64,000 bases of DNA from Bacillus bingmayongensis (GCF_000299035.1 NZ_JH921517.1:733317-797316); one strand, 5' to 3'; shown: positions 47,803-56,969, numbered from the stretch's first letter. Numbers and translations are program-made. Notes: generated from the letters alone by a model not told the origin.

Positions 47803-48423
47803 TTGTGGTCGGATAAACAAAATAGTAGGGGATCACGCCCTTTATTAAATATTCCTGGATCAGTAAAAAAGAAAGAAAGTTTAGAAGATAAAACCCGGAA
47901 AATGAAACAACGTAAAATAGAAGCAGAACAAAGAATAGAAAAGAAAGAAGAAGTGGAGCAAAAAATAGAAGTAGAACAAAGAGTAGAAGAGAAACAAGAA
48001 GTAGAGAAAAAAATAGAAATAGAACAAAGAATAGAAGAGAAACAAGAAGTGAAGCAAAAAATCGAAGCAGAACAAAAAACAGAAGTTCCTATAGTTCAAG
48101 ACGAACAAGTGAGCAAGTTGATAGGTAATAGAGATCCTTTATGTAAAGAGTTGGTCCCATTGAATGTTAATGGTTTAAAGGATAGATTAAATTTCCGTCT
48201 TTTAAAAAATATTGGCAATAGAATAGAAGTAACAATACGTTGTGATGAGAATGATGAAAAGGTTATTGTTGGAAAGATTCAAGAAGTGGGAACAGATTTT
48301 ATCGGCGTATTACAAGAACCAAAAGTGATAGTGACAATACTATGGGAAAATATAAGAGAAATTCGTTTTAAAGATGGAGATGTAATTGTGATTGATCAAC
48401 CTGAGGCAGAAGAAGTGATTTAG
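47803..48423 (+). CDS. Oxidase-cluster protein with Glu/Lys repeat and one beta module
   Basis: This 206-residue protein has two parts. Residues 30-100 are a highly charged repeat built from blocks such as EQRIEEKQEVKQKIEAEQ, probably a long single helix or coiled coil. Residues 125-200 carry the module shared with the flanking paralogues (NRIEVTIRCDENDEKVIVGK, GTDFIGVL, ENIREIRF). TTG 47803 was chosen because AAAGGAGAGG precedes it; ATG 47779 has no ribosome site. It is transcribed opposite to its neighbours. Function unknown. Confidence 0.68.
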   Translation: MWSDKQNSRGSRPLLNIPGSVKKKESLEDKTRKMKQRKIEAEQRIEKKEEVEQKIEVEQRVEEKQEVEKKIEIEQRIEEKQEVKQKIEAEQKTEVPIVQDEQVSKLIGNRDPLCKELVPLNVNGLKDRLNFRLLKNIGNRIEVTIRCDENDEKVIVGKIQEVGTDFIGVLQEPKVIVTILWENIREIRFKDGDVIVIDQPEAEEVI

Positions 48424-48448
48424 AGTGTATTTGATACAGAGAATATGA

Positions 48449-48486
48449 AGGCTATCCCTAAAAAAGCAGGGATAGCCTATTTTTTA
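48449..48486 (+). terminator. Terminator after the 47803 gene
   Basis: AGGCTATCCCT and AGGGATAGCCT are perfect 11-base arms followed by ATTTTTTT. It also lies just behind the convergent oxidase gene. The same GGCTATCC stem sequence occurs in the 46804 terminator. Confidence 0.9.
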
Positions 48487-51400
48487 TGGATTTCGTAAAG
48501 GAGGGAGTTTGTTATTATTCTTTTTTAGTACCCGAAGTATACCCCACATACCAAGTTCAATATCCCAGCGAATGTTACCCGAGCGGTACATATAATCCCC
48601 AGGTCTCCCGTTTAGGCCACCAGCTCCATGTGCAATGACGAAATTTGATCTGGAACCGACGCTATTTTCTCCTTGGACAGCGGTAAAGGTTGAGTATAAA
48701 TTATTCTCATTTCGGAGCCATGAATGACCGTGTATTGTAAAAACATGTGCTCGTGGTTTGTCAGCAGGAAAAGTATAACGAAAGATAATTGGATCATTTA
48801 CATGTGCTAAAAAGATCGGTGTAGCAGGATCTCCGTGAATTTTTGTACTAAATACTTTTGAAACATCTCGATTTTTCTTTAAGCGATGAATGATGCGTTC
48901 TGAGCGGTAGTTAAAGCCGCGAGATCCTTGATCTTCTGGATCTTCTAATTCTTCTTCTGGTTCTATAAAAATTGGTTCAGGATCAATAATAAGGTTACCA
49001 TTTTTATCTACGAGGCGAACACCATCATGCATCAATAAAACGAACTCACGAAATTCTGGGAAAAGTGGATGTGAAATAACTGCTTGATTACCAGTTCGAA
49101 TTGGCGTGCGTTTTATAGGATCGAGATGAAGAGCTCCTGCTTGTTCTGTAATTAGCATGCCAAAAGCTCCATGGTGCCGGTGATTACGTAAATCAGCCAT
49201 ACCCCAAAGATTACAAGTACCGATGTTACGATCAATAAACCAACGATACGTAATACTTTCCCCAGGTGCTACGGTTTGATCAGGATTAAATCCAACTGTT
49301 GCCCCATCTGAACCTAGAACGTCATATGCGACCATTTGTGCATGAAGAGACATTCGTCTTGATGGTGTGAAGATAACATCTTCATCAGGCACTTCTGGAT
49401 AACCATGAAGTTCTCCTTCATTATGAAATAGCTCTGTTAATTGGTTGTGAAGTGTAACTTCTACACATTCACCGGTATTTGCACGTAATATAAGTGGTTC
49501 GGGGTTTATTTTTCCGCTTTGTATGTTTTCAACATCTTCTTTTAAAGCGAAAATAATACCAAATGGATCATTATCACCAGCTTTGTTATATTTAATTTTT
49601 GTTTGAAATGCAACAACTTCAAATTTTCGAACCGGTGCATTCGGTGAACAAGGCTTACCAGGATCTGTTGCTGGTGGTGGATTCTCTCCAGTAGGTTTTG
49701 GCAAAGGCTTAGTTCTTTTTGGTGGCTGTGGTCGATCAGGAAGAGGGAATAAATGAGAAACCCGTTCTTTAAATGTGCGTAATATTCCCCAAGCGCCGAG
49801 CCAAATATCATCAATTCCACCGAAATGATATAGCATATCAAAATCGCCATCGCCTTCAATAGCAAATTCAGCTGTAAAAGCTTCTGAAATGCCAATGATT
49901 TGCTGCTGAGTAAATTCTGATTCTAAATCAGGACGATTTCTGTGCCAACGTTGTCTGTGTAAGTTAAAGCTATGAGATTCTTCATGAGCACCTTGGATTA
50001 TACGAAGACGTACTGGATCCCCGTTATAAGTTTGTAATAATGGAGTGACAGGGTCTCCGTGAAGAAAAGAGCTAAAAATAAAAGCTGGATCAGTATCAGG
50101 ATTTACTAACCGAGCTGAGAACGGCTCATTCCGGTAATTAATTGCCATGACACCAGGATCGGCATCAGAACCTGAAAAACCTGGTGGATTAAGCGGTTTA
50201 CCTCGACGATCAAATAGAAGCGAAAAATCATGAACAAATAAGGAAAATTCACGGAAATCAGGAATGAGTGGATTTGTAATGATTGCTTGTGTACCTGATG
50301 GTATTATTTCTCCTGTACGAGGATCGAGAAATTGAGACCCTTTTGGTTCAATACAGACTCCACCAAATAACCCGTGTTGCTGATGCGAATTTGCAAATAG
50401 ATGGTCATGAAAGAAAACAGCTTTTAATTCTGCATCTGCAAACCATTGGAATTGGATTGTTTCGCCTCGTAAAGCGCTGCTATCATAATTCCAACCAACG
50501 TTAGCAGCATCAGAAACGAGGGGGTCAAATTTTACGAAATGTACGTGAGTACCTGCTTCGTATGTTCGTTCTACAAGTTGAAACGCATTTCCACCTAATG
50601 TTTCTGGAAATTTATTTGTAAAGTTAATACGAATACACTCACCGGCATTCGCACGAATGACAAGGGGTTCTGGTTTTTTACGGCCGGATAACACAGCTTC
50701 TTCATCTTCTTCTAATACATATATACGGCCTTCGGGATCATTCCATCCTTCTTTGTTATAGATAATGGGAACTTGAATGCCGACAATATTAAAAACTCGT
50801 TCTACTTTCGTACCTTCTGGACAAGGATTCACAAATACTGCACCAGGACGAGCGTTTGGATCAAATTGATTAATTTCAAGCTTAGTTGACTCGCGGCCTC
50901 CTACAATTCCAAGTGGTGGTCGAGGCGCTTTACAACCAAACACACCAGGAATAAAGTTTGGGAACCCTGGTTTTTCTTTTGTCGGTGCAGGTGGTATTGG
51001 CCGATCAGGAAGCGGCTGTAATGCTGCGATTGGTACACCGTTTGGATAAAATTGGCTACCGTCTTGTAATGTATTAAAAATACGGTTTAGTCCCCACATT
51101 CCCTCGCCAAAATGAGGATAAAGATGACAATGAATAATAACATCACCAAATGCCCCTTGTAAACTTCCCGCGCCGTATAAAGGTGAAACAGTAAATGTAC
51201 TCTGCGGACCGAATGACAATGAGTCAATTAACATAGAATTGACATTATTACGTTCAAATAGCCATTGATGAACATGGTAATGAAAGACATGGGTTTCTTT
51301 TACTCCGCCATGAATAACTCGAATTTTAAGAGGGTCTCCTACGTAAGCTCGTAAAATAGGGGTGGCTGGATCGCCGAATACCCAGGAATCATGATGAACT

Positions 51401-52128
51401 TCTTCGCCCTCACAGTCAGGACATACAATACCCTCTTGAATAAGGCGAACGCGATTTCGCATCGGTTCAGACCGGTAATTAATAGAGTGTGTTTCGCCAT
51501 TTTGTAATGTATGAGGATCAATTGATTTGGCTCCAGTTAAATCTTTTACTTCCATTTCATCGTGGAAAAAACATGCGAATTCCCGAAAGGAAGGCAAAAG
51601 TGGATTATGAATATCTGCATAAACTCCGCTGTTAATAGGTAAGCCTGTTATCGGATCTGTCCATGTAGATCCTTTTGGTTGTGCAATTAATGCTCCAAAT
51701 AAACCATGTACGTTACTTCCTTCTTCGCTGGAAAGAGGATTACCTAAATCAGAAAAAAGATGGATTTCTTCTCGAATGATTTCCCAAGTATAAATTCGTT
51801 TTTGTCCAGGCGGAACAGTAGTATCTTTGTTATTTCCTACAAATGCGCCATCAGAAGTCTGTACATCATACTCCGCTAACTGAATATGCATGGAAGTACT
51901 AAAAGGTAATTGGTTTTCAAAGGTTATTTTCACGGTGTCTCCAACATTTGCACGAATAACGAGTGGTTGCACCAGATCTACCGTTGAAAAGGGATTTTCG
52001 TCTACGAGCTTTTTTATTTTACTGACATTTTCTTTTAAAACATATATCTTGCCTTCAGGATCGTGATCGCCAAAGTTATTAATAACAATACGAATCGGAA
52101 TGGCCACTACATGATACTCCCTCAGCAT
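48484..52128 (-). CDS. mnxG: Giant multicopper oxidase, MnxG-like
   Basis: This protein has 1214 residues and several cupredoxin repeats; the repeat start NDPEGRIYVLEED-like sequence recurs. Ligand motifs lie at HYHVH (283-287), HCH with a distal Met (IIHCHLYPHFGEGMWG, 333-344), HVH (528-530) and FFHDH (573-576). The type 1/type 3 Cys motif thus lies before the other half-sites, the permuted order known for MnxG, the 1217-residue Mn(II) oxidase of Bacillus sp. SG-1 spores. C-terminal domains keep the fold with few ligands. The start at 52128 has GGAGGGGG nine bases upstream. There is no signal peptide, consistent with mother-cell assembly. Mn oxidation is inferred; other metals are possible. 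Confidence 0.85.
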   Translation of the reverse strand: MLREYHVVAIPIRIVINNFGDHDPEGKIYVLKENVSKIKKLVDENPFSTVDLVQPLVIRANVGDTVKITFENQLPFSTSMHIQLAEYDVQTSDGAFVGNNKDTTVPPGQKRIYTWEIIREEIHLFSDLGNPLSSEEGSNVHGLFGALIAQPKGSTWTDPITGLPINSGVYADIHNPLLPSFREFACFFHDEMEVKDLTGAKSIDPHTLQNGETHSINYRSEPMRNRVRLIQEGIVCPDCEGEEVHHDSWVFGDPATPILRAYVGDPLKIRVIHGGVKETHVFHYHVHQWLFERNNVNSMLIDSLSFGPQSTFTVSPLYGAGSLQGAFGDVIIHCHLYPHFGEGMWGLNRIFNTLQDGSQFYPNGVPIAALQPLPDRPIPPAPTKEKPGFPNFIPGVFGCKAPRPPLGIVGGRESTKLEINQFDPNARPGAVFVNPCPEGTKVERVFNIVGIQVPIIYNKEGWNDPEGRIYVLEEDEEAVLSGRKKPEPLVIRANAGECIRINFTNKFPETLGGNAFQLVERTYEAGTHVHFVKFDPLVSDAANVGWNYDSSALRGETIQFQWFADAELKAVFFHDHLFANSHQQHGLFGGVCIEPKGSQFLDPRTGEIIPSGTQAIITNPLIPDFREFSLFVHDFSLLFDRRGKPLNPPGFSGSDADPGVMAINYRNEPFSARLVNPDTDPAFIFSSFLHGDPVTPLLQTYNGDPVRLRIIQGAHEESHSFNLHRQRWHRNRPDLESEFTQQQIIGISEAFTAEFAIEGDGDFDMLYHFGGIDDIWLGAWGILRTFKERVSHLFPLPDRPQPPKRTKPLPKPTGENPPPATDPGKPCSPNAPVRKFEVVAFQTKIKYNKAGDNDPFGIIFALKEDVENIQSGKINPEPLILRANTGECVEVTLHNQLTELFHNEGELHGYPEVPDEDVIFTPSRRMSLHAQMVAYDVLGSDGATVGFNPDQTVAPGESITYRWFIDRNIGTCNLWGMADLRNHRHHGAFGMLITEQAGALHLDPIKRTPIRTGNQAVISHPLFPEFREFVLLMHDGVRLVDKNGNLIIDPEPIFIEPEEELEDPEDQGSRGFNYRSERIIHRLKKNRDVSKVFSTKIHGDPATPIFLAHVNDPIIFRYTFPADKPRAHVFTIHGHSWLRNENNLYSTFTAVQGENSVGSRSNFVIAHGAGGLNGRPGDYMYRSGNIRWDIELGMWGILRVLKKNNNKLPPLRNP

Positions 52129-52220
52129 TATATCAAGCCCCCTCCAATTTAAAAAGGATCGCACTCTATCTCAAATATAAAAAATAATATGAAAAAATAT
52201 TCATACTTCACCGGAAAATT

Positions 52221-53474
52221 TTATAAAAAAAGGTAATTATAAAATCCTATCCATTCATGAATTATAATATTACATAATAAAATACTTAATTGAAAACAGA
52301 GCGAAAGAGAGCTGTTTTTTTTCTGCTTGATAAACATGTGTAGATGTATTAAACAAAGGAGAATGGTTAGTAATTGAATCGTGAAAAATGCTGCTCCAGA
52401 TGTATTTAAATTCATATAAATAAACAAATTATAGGTGAATAAAATCGCTGCTAAAATACAAGCATATAGATGAAATTTAAAAAGAAGAGACTGAATAAAT
52501 AGTTGCTTTTGAAAAACAGTTATAAATAAGTAACCACCTCCCAAAATAGTAACAATATATAAATAGATATTTTCAAAAACTATTGTAAAAAGAGATGGAA
52601 ATATAGTTAGGGTATAGGCTGTCATACTTTTAACAAACAGAATAAAAATTACCCATATAATACAAACTACATTTGAGCGGGAAAGAAAGAAAAAGCCCAT
52701 GAAAGCTAGTGAAAGTAAGAGAATCCAGGCAACTCCATATAATATATCTATAGGTATTGCTACTATTTTTTCATTCATATTGAAATCAATTGTACTAATG
52801 GATTGGATGATGAGTAAAAGTAATGTCGCGAGCAAAAAAAATAATTGGAACATAAAAAGATTAGTTTGATAACGTTTGAAATTTATAGAATTAGTCGATT
52901 TAAGCAAACTTCCCCATATAATCCATCCAATTAACGCAATGATACTAACATACTGAAATACACTCATGAAATAAAGAAGCATAATCCAAGTGTTGTTTGA
53001 GACGGTTGCGAAAATATTTCCGCAAAATTGAGAATCATACTTAAGTTGAAAGAGGGAAAGAAACGAAAAGATGGATCGTTTCGCTGTGTCTTTTGACAGC
53101 GTATCGATTGTAAATATGTAAGAGTCACGAATCACTTCCCCAGTATGCAATGGTATATAATAAATAACGGTATATATCCCGCTTGTTAATGGGGGTAATT
53201 GTATAGATAAAGTTGTTTCGTTATTCGAAAATTCAATCGGACCTTTAACCATGTTCGTTCCTTTTTCATCAAAAATTTGAATAGTAGCTTTTTCTTTATT
53301 GATTTGAGCTGAAAAAGTCATTGAAAGATTTGATGGAGCATTTGTCAGTTTCTGATTAGGCCCAGGGTCCGTTTGTATAGTGTTTGTTTCTGCAAAAACG
53401 GGTTTTGTTTGCAAAAAAAGACAGATAAAACTAAATAAGATGAGTATACGTTTCCATCTAAGAAGTTTGCGCAT
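52221..53474 (-). CDS. CopC/CopD-like copper-handling membrane protein
   Basis: This 417-residue protein has a signal peptide (residues 1-28, ending VFAET), then a CopC-like beta domain (PGPNQKLTNAPSNLSMTFSA, LPPLTSGIYTVIYYIPLHTG). About eight membrane helices of CopD/YcnJ type follow (IIALIGWIIWG). The N-terminal His that binds Cu(II) in CopC is missing: the mature protein begins near Glu-Thr. A single His stays in PLHTGEV. It probably supplies or senses copper for the oxidase encoded next, with which it shares orientation and a short gap. Confidence 0.75.
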   Translation of the reverse strand: MRKLLRWKRILILFSFICLFLQTKPVFAETNTIQTDPGPNQKLTNAPSNLSMTFSAQINKEKATIQIFDEKGTNMVKGPIEFSNNETTLSIQLPPLTSGIYTVIYYIPLHTGEVIRDSYIFTIDTLSKDTAKRSIFSFLSLFQLKYDSQFCGNIFATVSNNTWIMLLYFMSVFQYVSIIALIGWIIWGSLLKSTNSINFKRYQTNLFMFQLFFLLATLLLLIIQSISTIDFNMNEKIVAIPIDILYGVAWILLLSLAFMGFFFLSRSNVVCIIWVIFILFVKSMTAYTLTIFPSLFTIVFENIYLYIVTILGGGYLFITVFQKQLFIQSLLFKFHLYACILAAILFTYNLFIYMNLNTSGAAFFTIQLLTILLCLIHLHMFIKQKKNSSLSLCFQLSILLCNIIIHEWIGFYNYLFL

Positions 53475-53503
53475 AACTGAATCGCTCCTCCACTAAAAAT
53501 TCG

Positions 53504-53917
53504 TTAATTTCGAACGGAAAAGCGTAGCAAAATGAAAGATAAAAATACAACTACGGTTGTGCAAATAATTAAGAAAGCGGGCTGTGTTGAGTGTAAACCA
53601 AGCATCGGTCCCATGAGTCCAGACATAATACCACTTGCGACGCCTGTTAGCAGTGTTTGATAATCAACTAATGCTCCAAACACAATGCCAACAGCAACAG
53701 CAATTATCGTTGTGACAATTGTAATTACTCCTTCATCTAAAGGGAATTGTGATCCGAGAACGGTACCGACAGCTAAACCAATAGCAGTACTAGATAACAT
53801 TGCAATATTCATACCTAAATGATAGCCTATGAGATGCCGAGATTTGTATAAATGGAAGTATGAAATAGTTGCGATAAAAAAGTAGCTAAATAAAATAATT
53901 GCACTTAAAAAATTCAT
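53504..53917 (-). CDS. Four-helix membrane protein of the oxidase cluster
   Basis: This 137-residue integral membrane protein has four helices and small-residue packing motifs (GLAVGTVLGSQFPLDEG, GVASGIMSGLMGPMLGL). I do not recognise a named family. The start at 53917 follows GGAGGTG; the frame from 53935 begins inside that site. It leads a probable leftward operon with the CopC/CopD-like gene and the oxidase gene. The Gly/Met-rich helices would suit a channel or metal-handling role, but this is speculation. Confidence 0.65.
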   Translation of the reverse strand: MNFLSAIILFSYFFIATISYFHLYKSRHLIGYHLGMNIAMLSSTAIGLAVGTVLGSQFPLDEGVITIVTTIIAVAVGIVFGALVDYQTLLTGVASGIMSGLMGPMLGLHSTQPAFLIICTTVVVFLSFILLRFSVRN

Positions 53918-53935
53918 TTGTGTTTTCACCTCCAT

Positions 53936-53964
53936 ACTAAACTATGAGTTACCATCATAAAATA
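53936..53964 (+). promoter_or_regulatory. Sigma-K-like promoter in a palindrome
   Basis: CATAAAATA (53956-53964) matches the sigma-K -10, with AC at 53936-53937. It overlaps a perfect palindrome, CATCATAAA and TTTATGATG around ATA (53953-53973), between the divergent genes. Confidence 0.45.
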
Positions 53965-53995
53965 TTTATGATGAATGAAGAAAAAGGAGGTTTGT

Positions 53996-54772
53996 ATGGA
54001 GGAGAAGGGCATAACAAAGGTTCATACTGAGGATCGTCTTGTTTTGGACTATAAGGAACAAAAAGGAGAAGGATATATATCTCCAGCTAGTGCTTTGCCG
54101 ACTCATGAATTAAAGATGCTCCAAGAATACATGCATGGTGTTAATTTAAAAGTGCTAGGTGAATGCTTACCAGAGCGAAAACAAGTGATGATGCTAATGA
54201 AGTTTTTTAAGCATAAACGTTATCAACGCGTGGAAGTTTTTTCGAATCGGGGTGGGAGTAGCTTACATACAGTAGCGAAAGTAAATGAAATTGGCCGAGA
54301 TTTTGTTGTGCTTACAACATTAATGGAGCGTATTTTTATCCCGTATACAGCGATTCAAAACGCGAATATTCCTTATGCAATACCGAATGTTTCTACATCT
54401 CATCAGCACTTAATATATGATGAAACTCTCCGGAAAAAATTGATGCTACAGTTCGGGAAAACCGTAGCAGAACAAGTAAATTTAAAACAACAATTTTTTG
54501 AAGAGGCTTTTATGAATCATTTGCAATTATGGGAAGGGATGTATATAAAACTATACGATCAAAAAGAGGTTTATACAGGACGAATTACAAAAGTTACGAA
54601 TGAATATGTATATTTAAAGAAACGTAGCAATACACAAGTGATACGAATAAAAGATATTACTTATATGAATATCGTGCGCATTTTTACAATGTTTTCAAGC
54701 CTTGTAAGAAGAACAAAGAGAATGCTTCATCAATTAAGTAAAAAAATAAAAAATCTCATCGTAACACGATAG
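53996..54772 (+). CDS. Oxidase-cluster protein with two beta-rich modules, paralogue
   Basis: This 258-residue soluble protein is divergent from the membrane protein gene. It shares both modules with the 45962 gene: RVEVFSNRG, KVNEIGRDFVVL and FIPYTAI in module one, and LMLQFGKTVA with GRITKVTNEYVYLKK in module two. A basic tail ends it (RRTKRMLHQLSKKIKNL). ATG 53996 follows AAAGGAGG; the in-frame ATG at 53975 has no ribosome site. Its function is unknown, but the paralogue on the other side of the oxidase makes a common complex likely. Confidence 0.72.
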   Translation: MEEKGITKVHTEDRLVLDYKEQKGEGYISPASALPTHELKMLQEYMHGVNLKVLGECLPERKQVMMLMKFFKHKRYQRVEVFSNRGGSSLHTVAKVNEIGRDFVVLTTLMERIFIPYTAIQNANIPYAIPNVSTSHQHLIYDETLRKKLMLQFGKTVAEQVNLKQQFFEEAFMNHLQLWEGMYIKLYDQKEVYTGRITKVTNEYVYLKKRSNTQVIRIKDITYMNIVRIFTMFSSLVRRTKRMLHQLSKKIKNLIVTR

Positions 54773-54783
54773 GAGATTTCTTC
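54751..54783 (+). terminator. Terminator overlapping the end of the 53996 gene
   Basis: AAATCTCATCGT and ACGATAGGAGATTT pair around AAC with one bulge. The tail is only moderately T-rich. Confidence 0.65.
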
Positions 54784-54820
54784 ATCTTTGTTTTCGTAAG
54801 ATGACGACTTTATGCTTTAT

Positions 54821-54853
54821 AAACACTTTGTGATAAACAAGGTGTTTTTTTGT
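54821..54853 (+). terminator. Second terminator
   Basis: AAACACTTTGT and ACAAGGTGTTT pair around GATAA with one mismatch, followed by seven T. Confidence 0.8.
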
Positions 54854-55156
54854 TTTAAAAAATGGTGAATTTATAATATGTAAAACCATTGAGGCATTTT
54901 TGAAAAGTATGGTGTAGAAGTGGACAGTGTTTTATTCGAAAATTAAGCAACTATGTTTTACACTATTCTAAATTCGAATGATGAAAAGGATGTTCGGCTT
55001 ATTTCCTTATTGTAACTGTAAGAAAGAGAGAAATCTCTTTTTTTATGCAGATATACTCTTTTTTATCAGTTAAGAAATGCTTTGTAAATTGATAATATAT
55101 AGTTCCTAAAACATTTTAGGAAATTTGTTTTTAGGTTCGTCGAACACCGTTGCTTA
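54854..55156. other. Region without recognisable genes
   Basis: A small AGAGA/TCTCT hairpin with a T run lies near 55022-55045. No ORF is supported. Confidence 0.45.
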
Positions 55157-55633
55157 TCATTGAAACCATCTATAAATCTTCCATATAAGGAACATGAAGA
55201 GCATATATCCGAAGAAAGAATAAGAATGATACCATTCCCCGCTATGATTGAATAACCCTAAGCTTTCAGCAATTTGTTCAGATATGCTTGCGCAAACTCC
55301 AATCAAAATGATAAACAGAATTCTTAAAAATGCAGATAACGTTTTTGTAATCTGTAAAAAGAGAGCAGTAAAGGCTGGAAGTATTAAGAATGTAAAAGCG
55401 ATATTGATTGTAAATATATTGGGGAATGGTCTTACTGGAAAGTTGTACATTTGTTTGCTCACAAATAGGAAGTCTAAATATGTTCCGATGAAACAAGAAA
55501 GGATCATCGTGATTACAAACGGTAGATGATTACTCTTCTGTTTCTTCTTCTCTGAGAAGAATATTTTTTTTCGCAAGAATTGCAAGTTCAATTTTTTCAA
55601 GTGTTTTGCAATAGTCATCCTGAATCTGTCCAT
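55157..55633 (-). CDS. CBO0543-family membrane protein
   Basis: This protein has about four membrane helices and the family ending GEWYHSYSFFGYMLFMFLIW-KIYRW. The function is unknown, and relatives are found in endospore formers. The frame opens at ATG 55633 behind AAGGGAGA but would then overlap the DUF2515 gene by 104 bases. ATG 55507 would remove the overlap and still keep all membrane helices. The first 40 residues of the longer form are very basic and look like a translation of the neighbour in another frame, so the shorter start is equally likely. Confidence 0.65.
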   Translation of the reverse strand: MDRFRMTIAKHLKKLNLQFLRKKIFFSEKKKQKSNHLPFVITMILSCFIGTYLDFLFVSKQMYNFPVRPFPNIFTINIAFTFLILPAFTALFLQITKTLSAFLRILFIILIGVCASISEQIAESLGLFNHSGEWYHSYSFFGYMLFMFLIWKIYRWFQ

Positions 55634-56720
55634 TTATATTGTCTCCCTTATTAATTAAATAGTCTATGATACGCCAGTCTTCAAACCAGTCGCCTTTTTC
55701 AGCTGCCTCATGTTTTAAATCCTTCCATGCATATATTAACTGAGGGCTATATAAGCGATTCGCGCCTTTTCTAAGCTGACAGTTTTTTGTTCTGCGTTTA
55801 TAAAATTCTCGGGAAAATGCCTCATTTACATCAGAAAATAAATGAGGCCAGTAGTCTTTTCGTGAAGCAGTATGTGGATGATCATGAATCCAACTTATTG
55901 TTTTTGATAAGATGCTTTCATCTCGAAATAACAATGAGTACAAACGTTTACCGAGTAAAATTCGTTCATGCAATGAGGTGAAATGTGTCATAGTATTGCC
56001 CAATAGTAACGTTTTTTGTTTAGTCTCATCTTCATAGAATGGAAAAAGGATATGATTGAATCGGAAAAAGTCAAACAGTTTAAATCCCACACTATTTAGC
56101 ACAGTCTTTTTAAAGTATGTATTTTGAATCACCCTTTTTTCCAAATAATTTTGTTCATTAATAATCGTTGCGATTGCTAGCGTGTATTGATTGCCCGTTC
56201 TCCAAAAATGATTCCACATTGTTTCCATAAACGTTGATACATTGAGGTGTGGTAGAAGGTGAAAGAGATTTTTATATCTTTTGACGCTTTGCTCATATAA
56301 TAAAAATTGCGGATACACATCTTGGAAGATTAACCAGTTTCCTCGTTCTAAGAAAGAGAAGAAAGTAAGTTGATCTTTTTCTGACAATAGCCTTGTATAT
56401 AAATCTCCTTTTAAATCTGTCATATTCCAGCCACCGTTACGTGATACTATATGGCCAAGGAGTGCCCACTGTATTTCAGGGTACCAAAAGTAAAACTGAT
56501 AATAAGCACGTGTTCTCGTTACATTATTTTTGTTAAGTTGTTTTGTTCGCTCTTTAATTTCATGAATTAGCATTTTTTCTTCTTTCGTTAACTTACATGT
56601 TTTAATAGGAATTTGTTTGAGTTTGCTTTTTTTCTTTAACTCATTTTTTACATCTAAAAGAGAAAGCGGGATTAATTTGGAAGATCCGTTCCATTTTCTT
56701 TTTCGATCGTTTTCATACAT
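55530..56720 (-). CDS. DUF2515 protein (YppC-like)
   Basis: This is a 396-residue cytosolic protein. The family stretch VTRTRAYYQFYFWYPEIQWA and HIVSRNGGWNMTDLKGDL identify DUF2515, typical of spore formers; its role is unknown. The start at 56720 follows GGGAGGAAACACA; a longer frame from 56792 lacks a ribosome site. It is followed by the CBO0543-family gene in the same orientation, probably in one transcript. Confidence 0.82.
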   Translation of the reverse strand: MYENDRKRKWNGSSKLIPLSLLDVKNELKKKSKLKQIPIKTCKLTKEEKMLIHEIKERTKQLNKNNVTRTRAYYQFYFWYPEIQWALLGHIVSRNGGWNMTDLKGDLYTRLLSEKDQLTFFSFLERGNWLIFQDVYPQFLLYEQSVKRYKNLFHLLPHLNVSTFMETMWNHFWRTGNQYTLAIATIINEQNYLEKRVIQNTYFKKTVLNSVGFKLFDFFRFNHILFPFYEDETKQKTLLLGNTMTHFTSLHERILLGKRLYSLLFRDESILSKTISWIHDHPHTASRKDYWPHLFSDVNEAFSREFYKRRTKNCQLRKGANRLYSPQLIYAWKDLKHEAAEKGDWFEDWRIIDYLINKGDNINGQIQDDYCKTLEKIELAILAKKNILLREEETEE

Positions 56721-56969
56721 TGTGTTTCCTCCCGTTAACATGAATTTCAAAAAATAGTTTAATAGAACGGTTATCATCATTTTATTACGCACATTTTGAA
56801 TAAATGTGAACTGTTTTTTTAGGTCATAAACAGTGTAATGTTTTTTACGATAAGCCCGATTAAACTTTTGTACTACTGCATCTTCATACGAATGAGGGAT
56901 TTAATAAATGTTGGACTTCTTTATATTAGTAGTTAAGGATGTAATGTGGCTTTATAGGGAGGGAAATGT

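Noticed and set aside
49600-51600. Several opposite-strand and shifted ORFs within the oxidase gene
   Set aside because: They are shadows of the long conserved coding sequence and have no ribosome sites.
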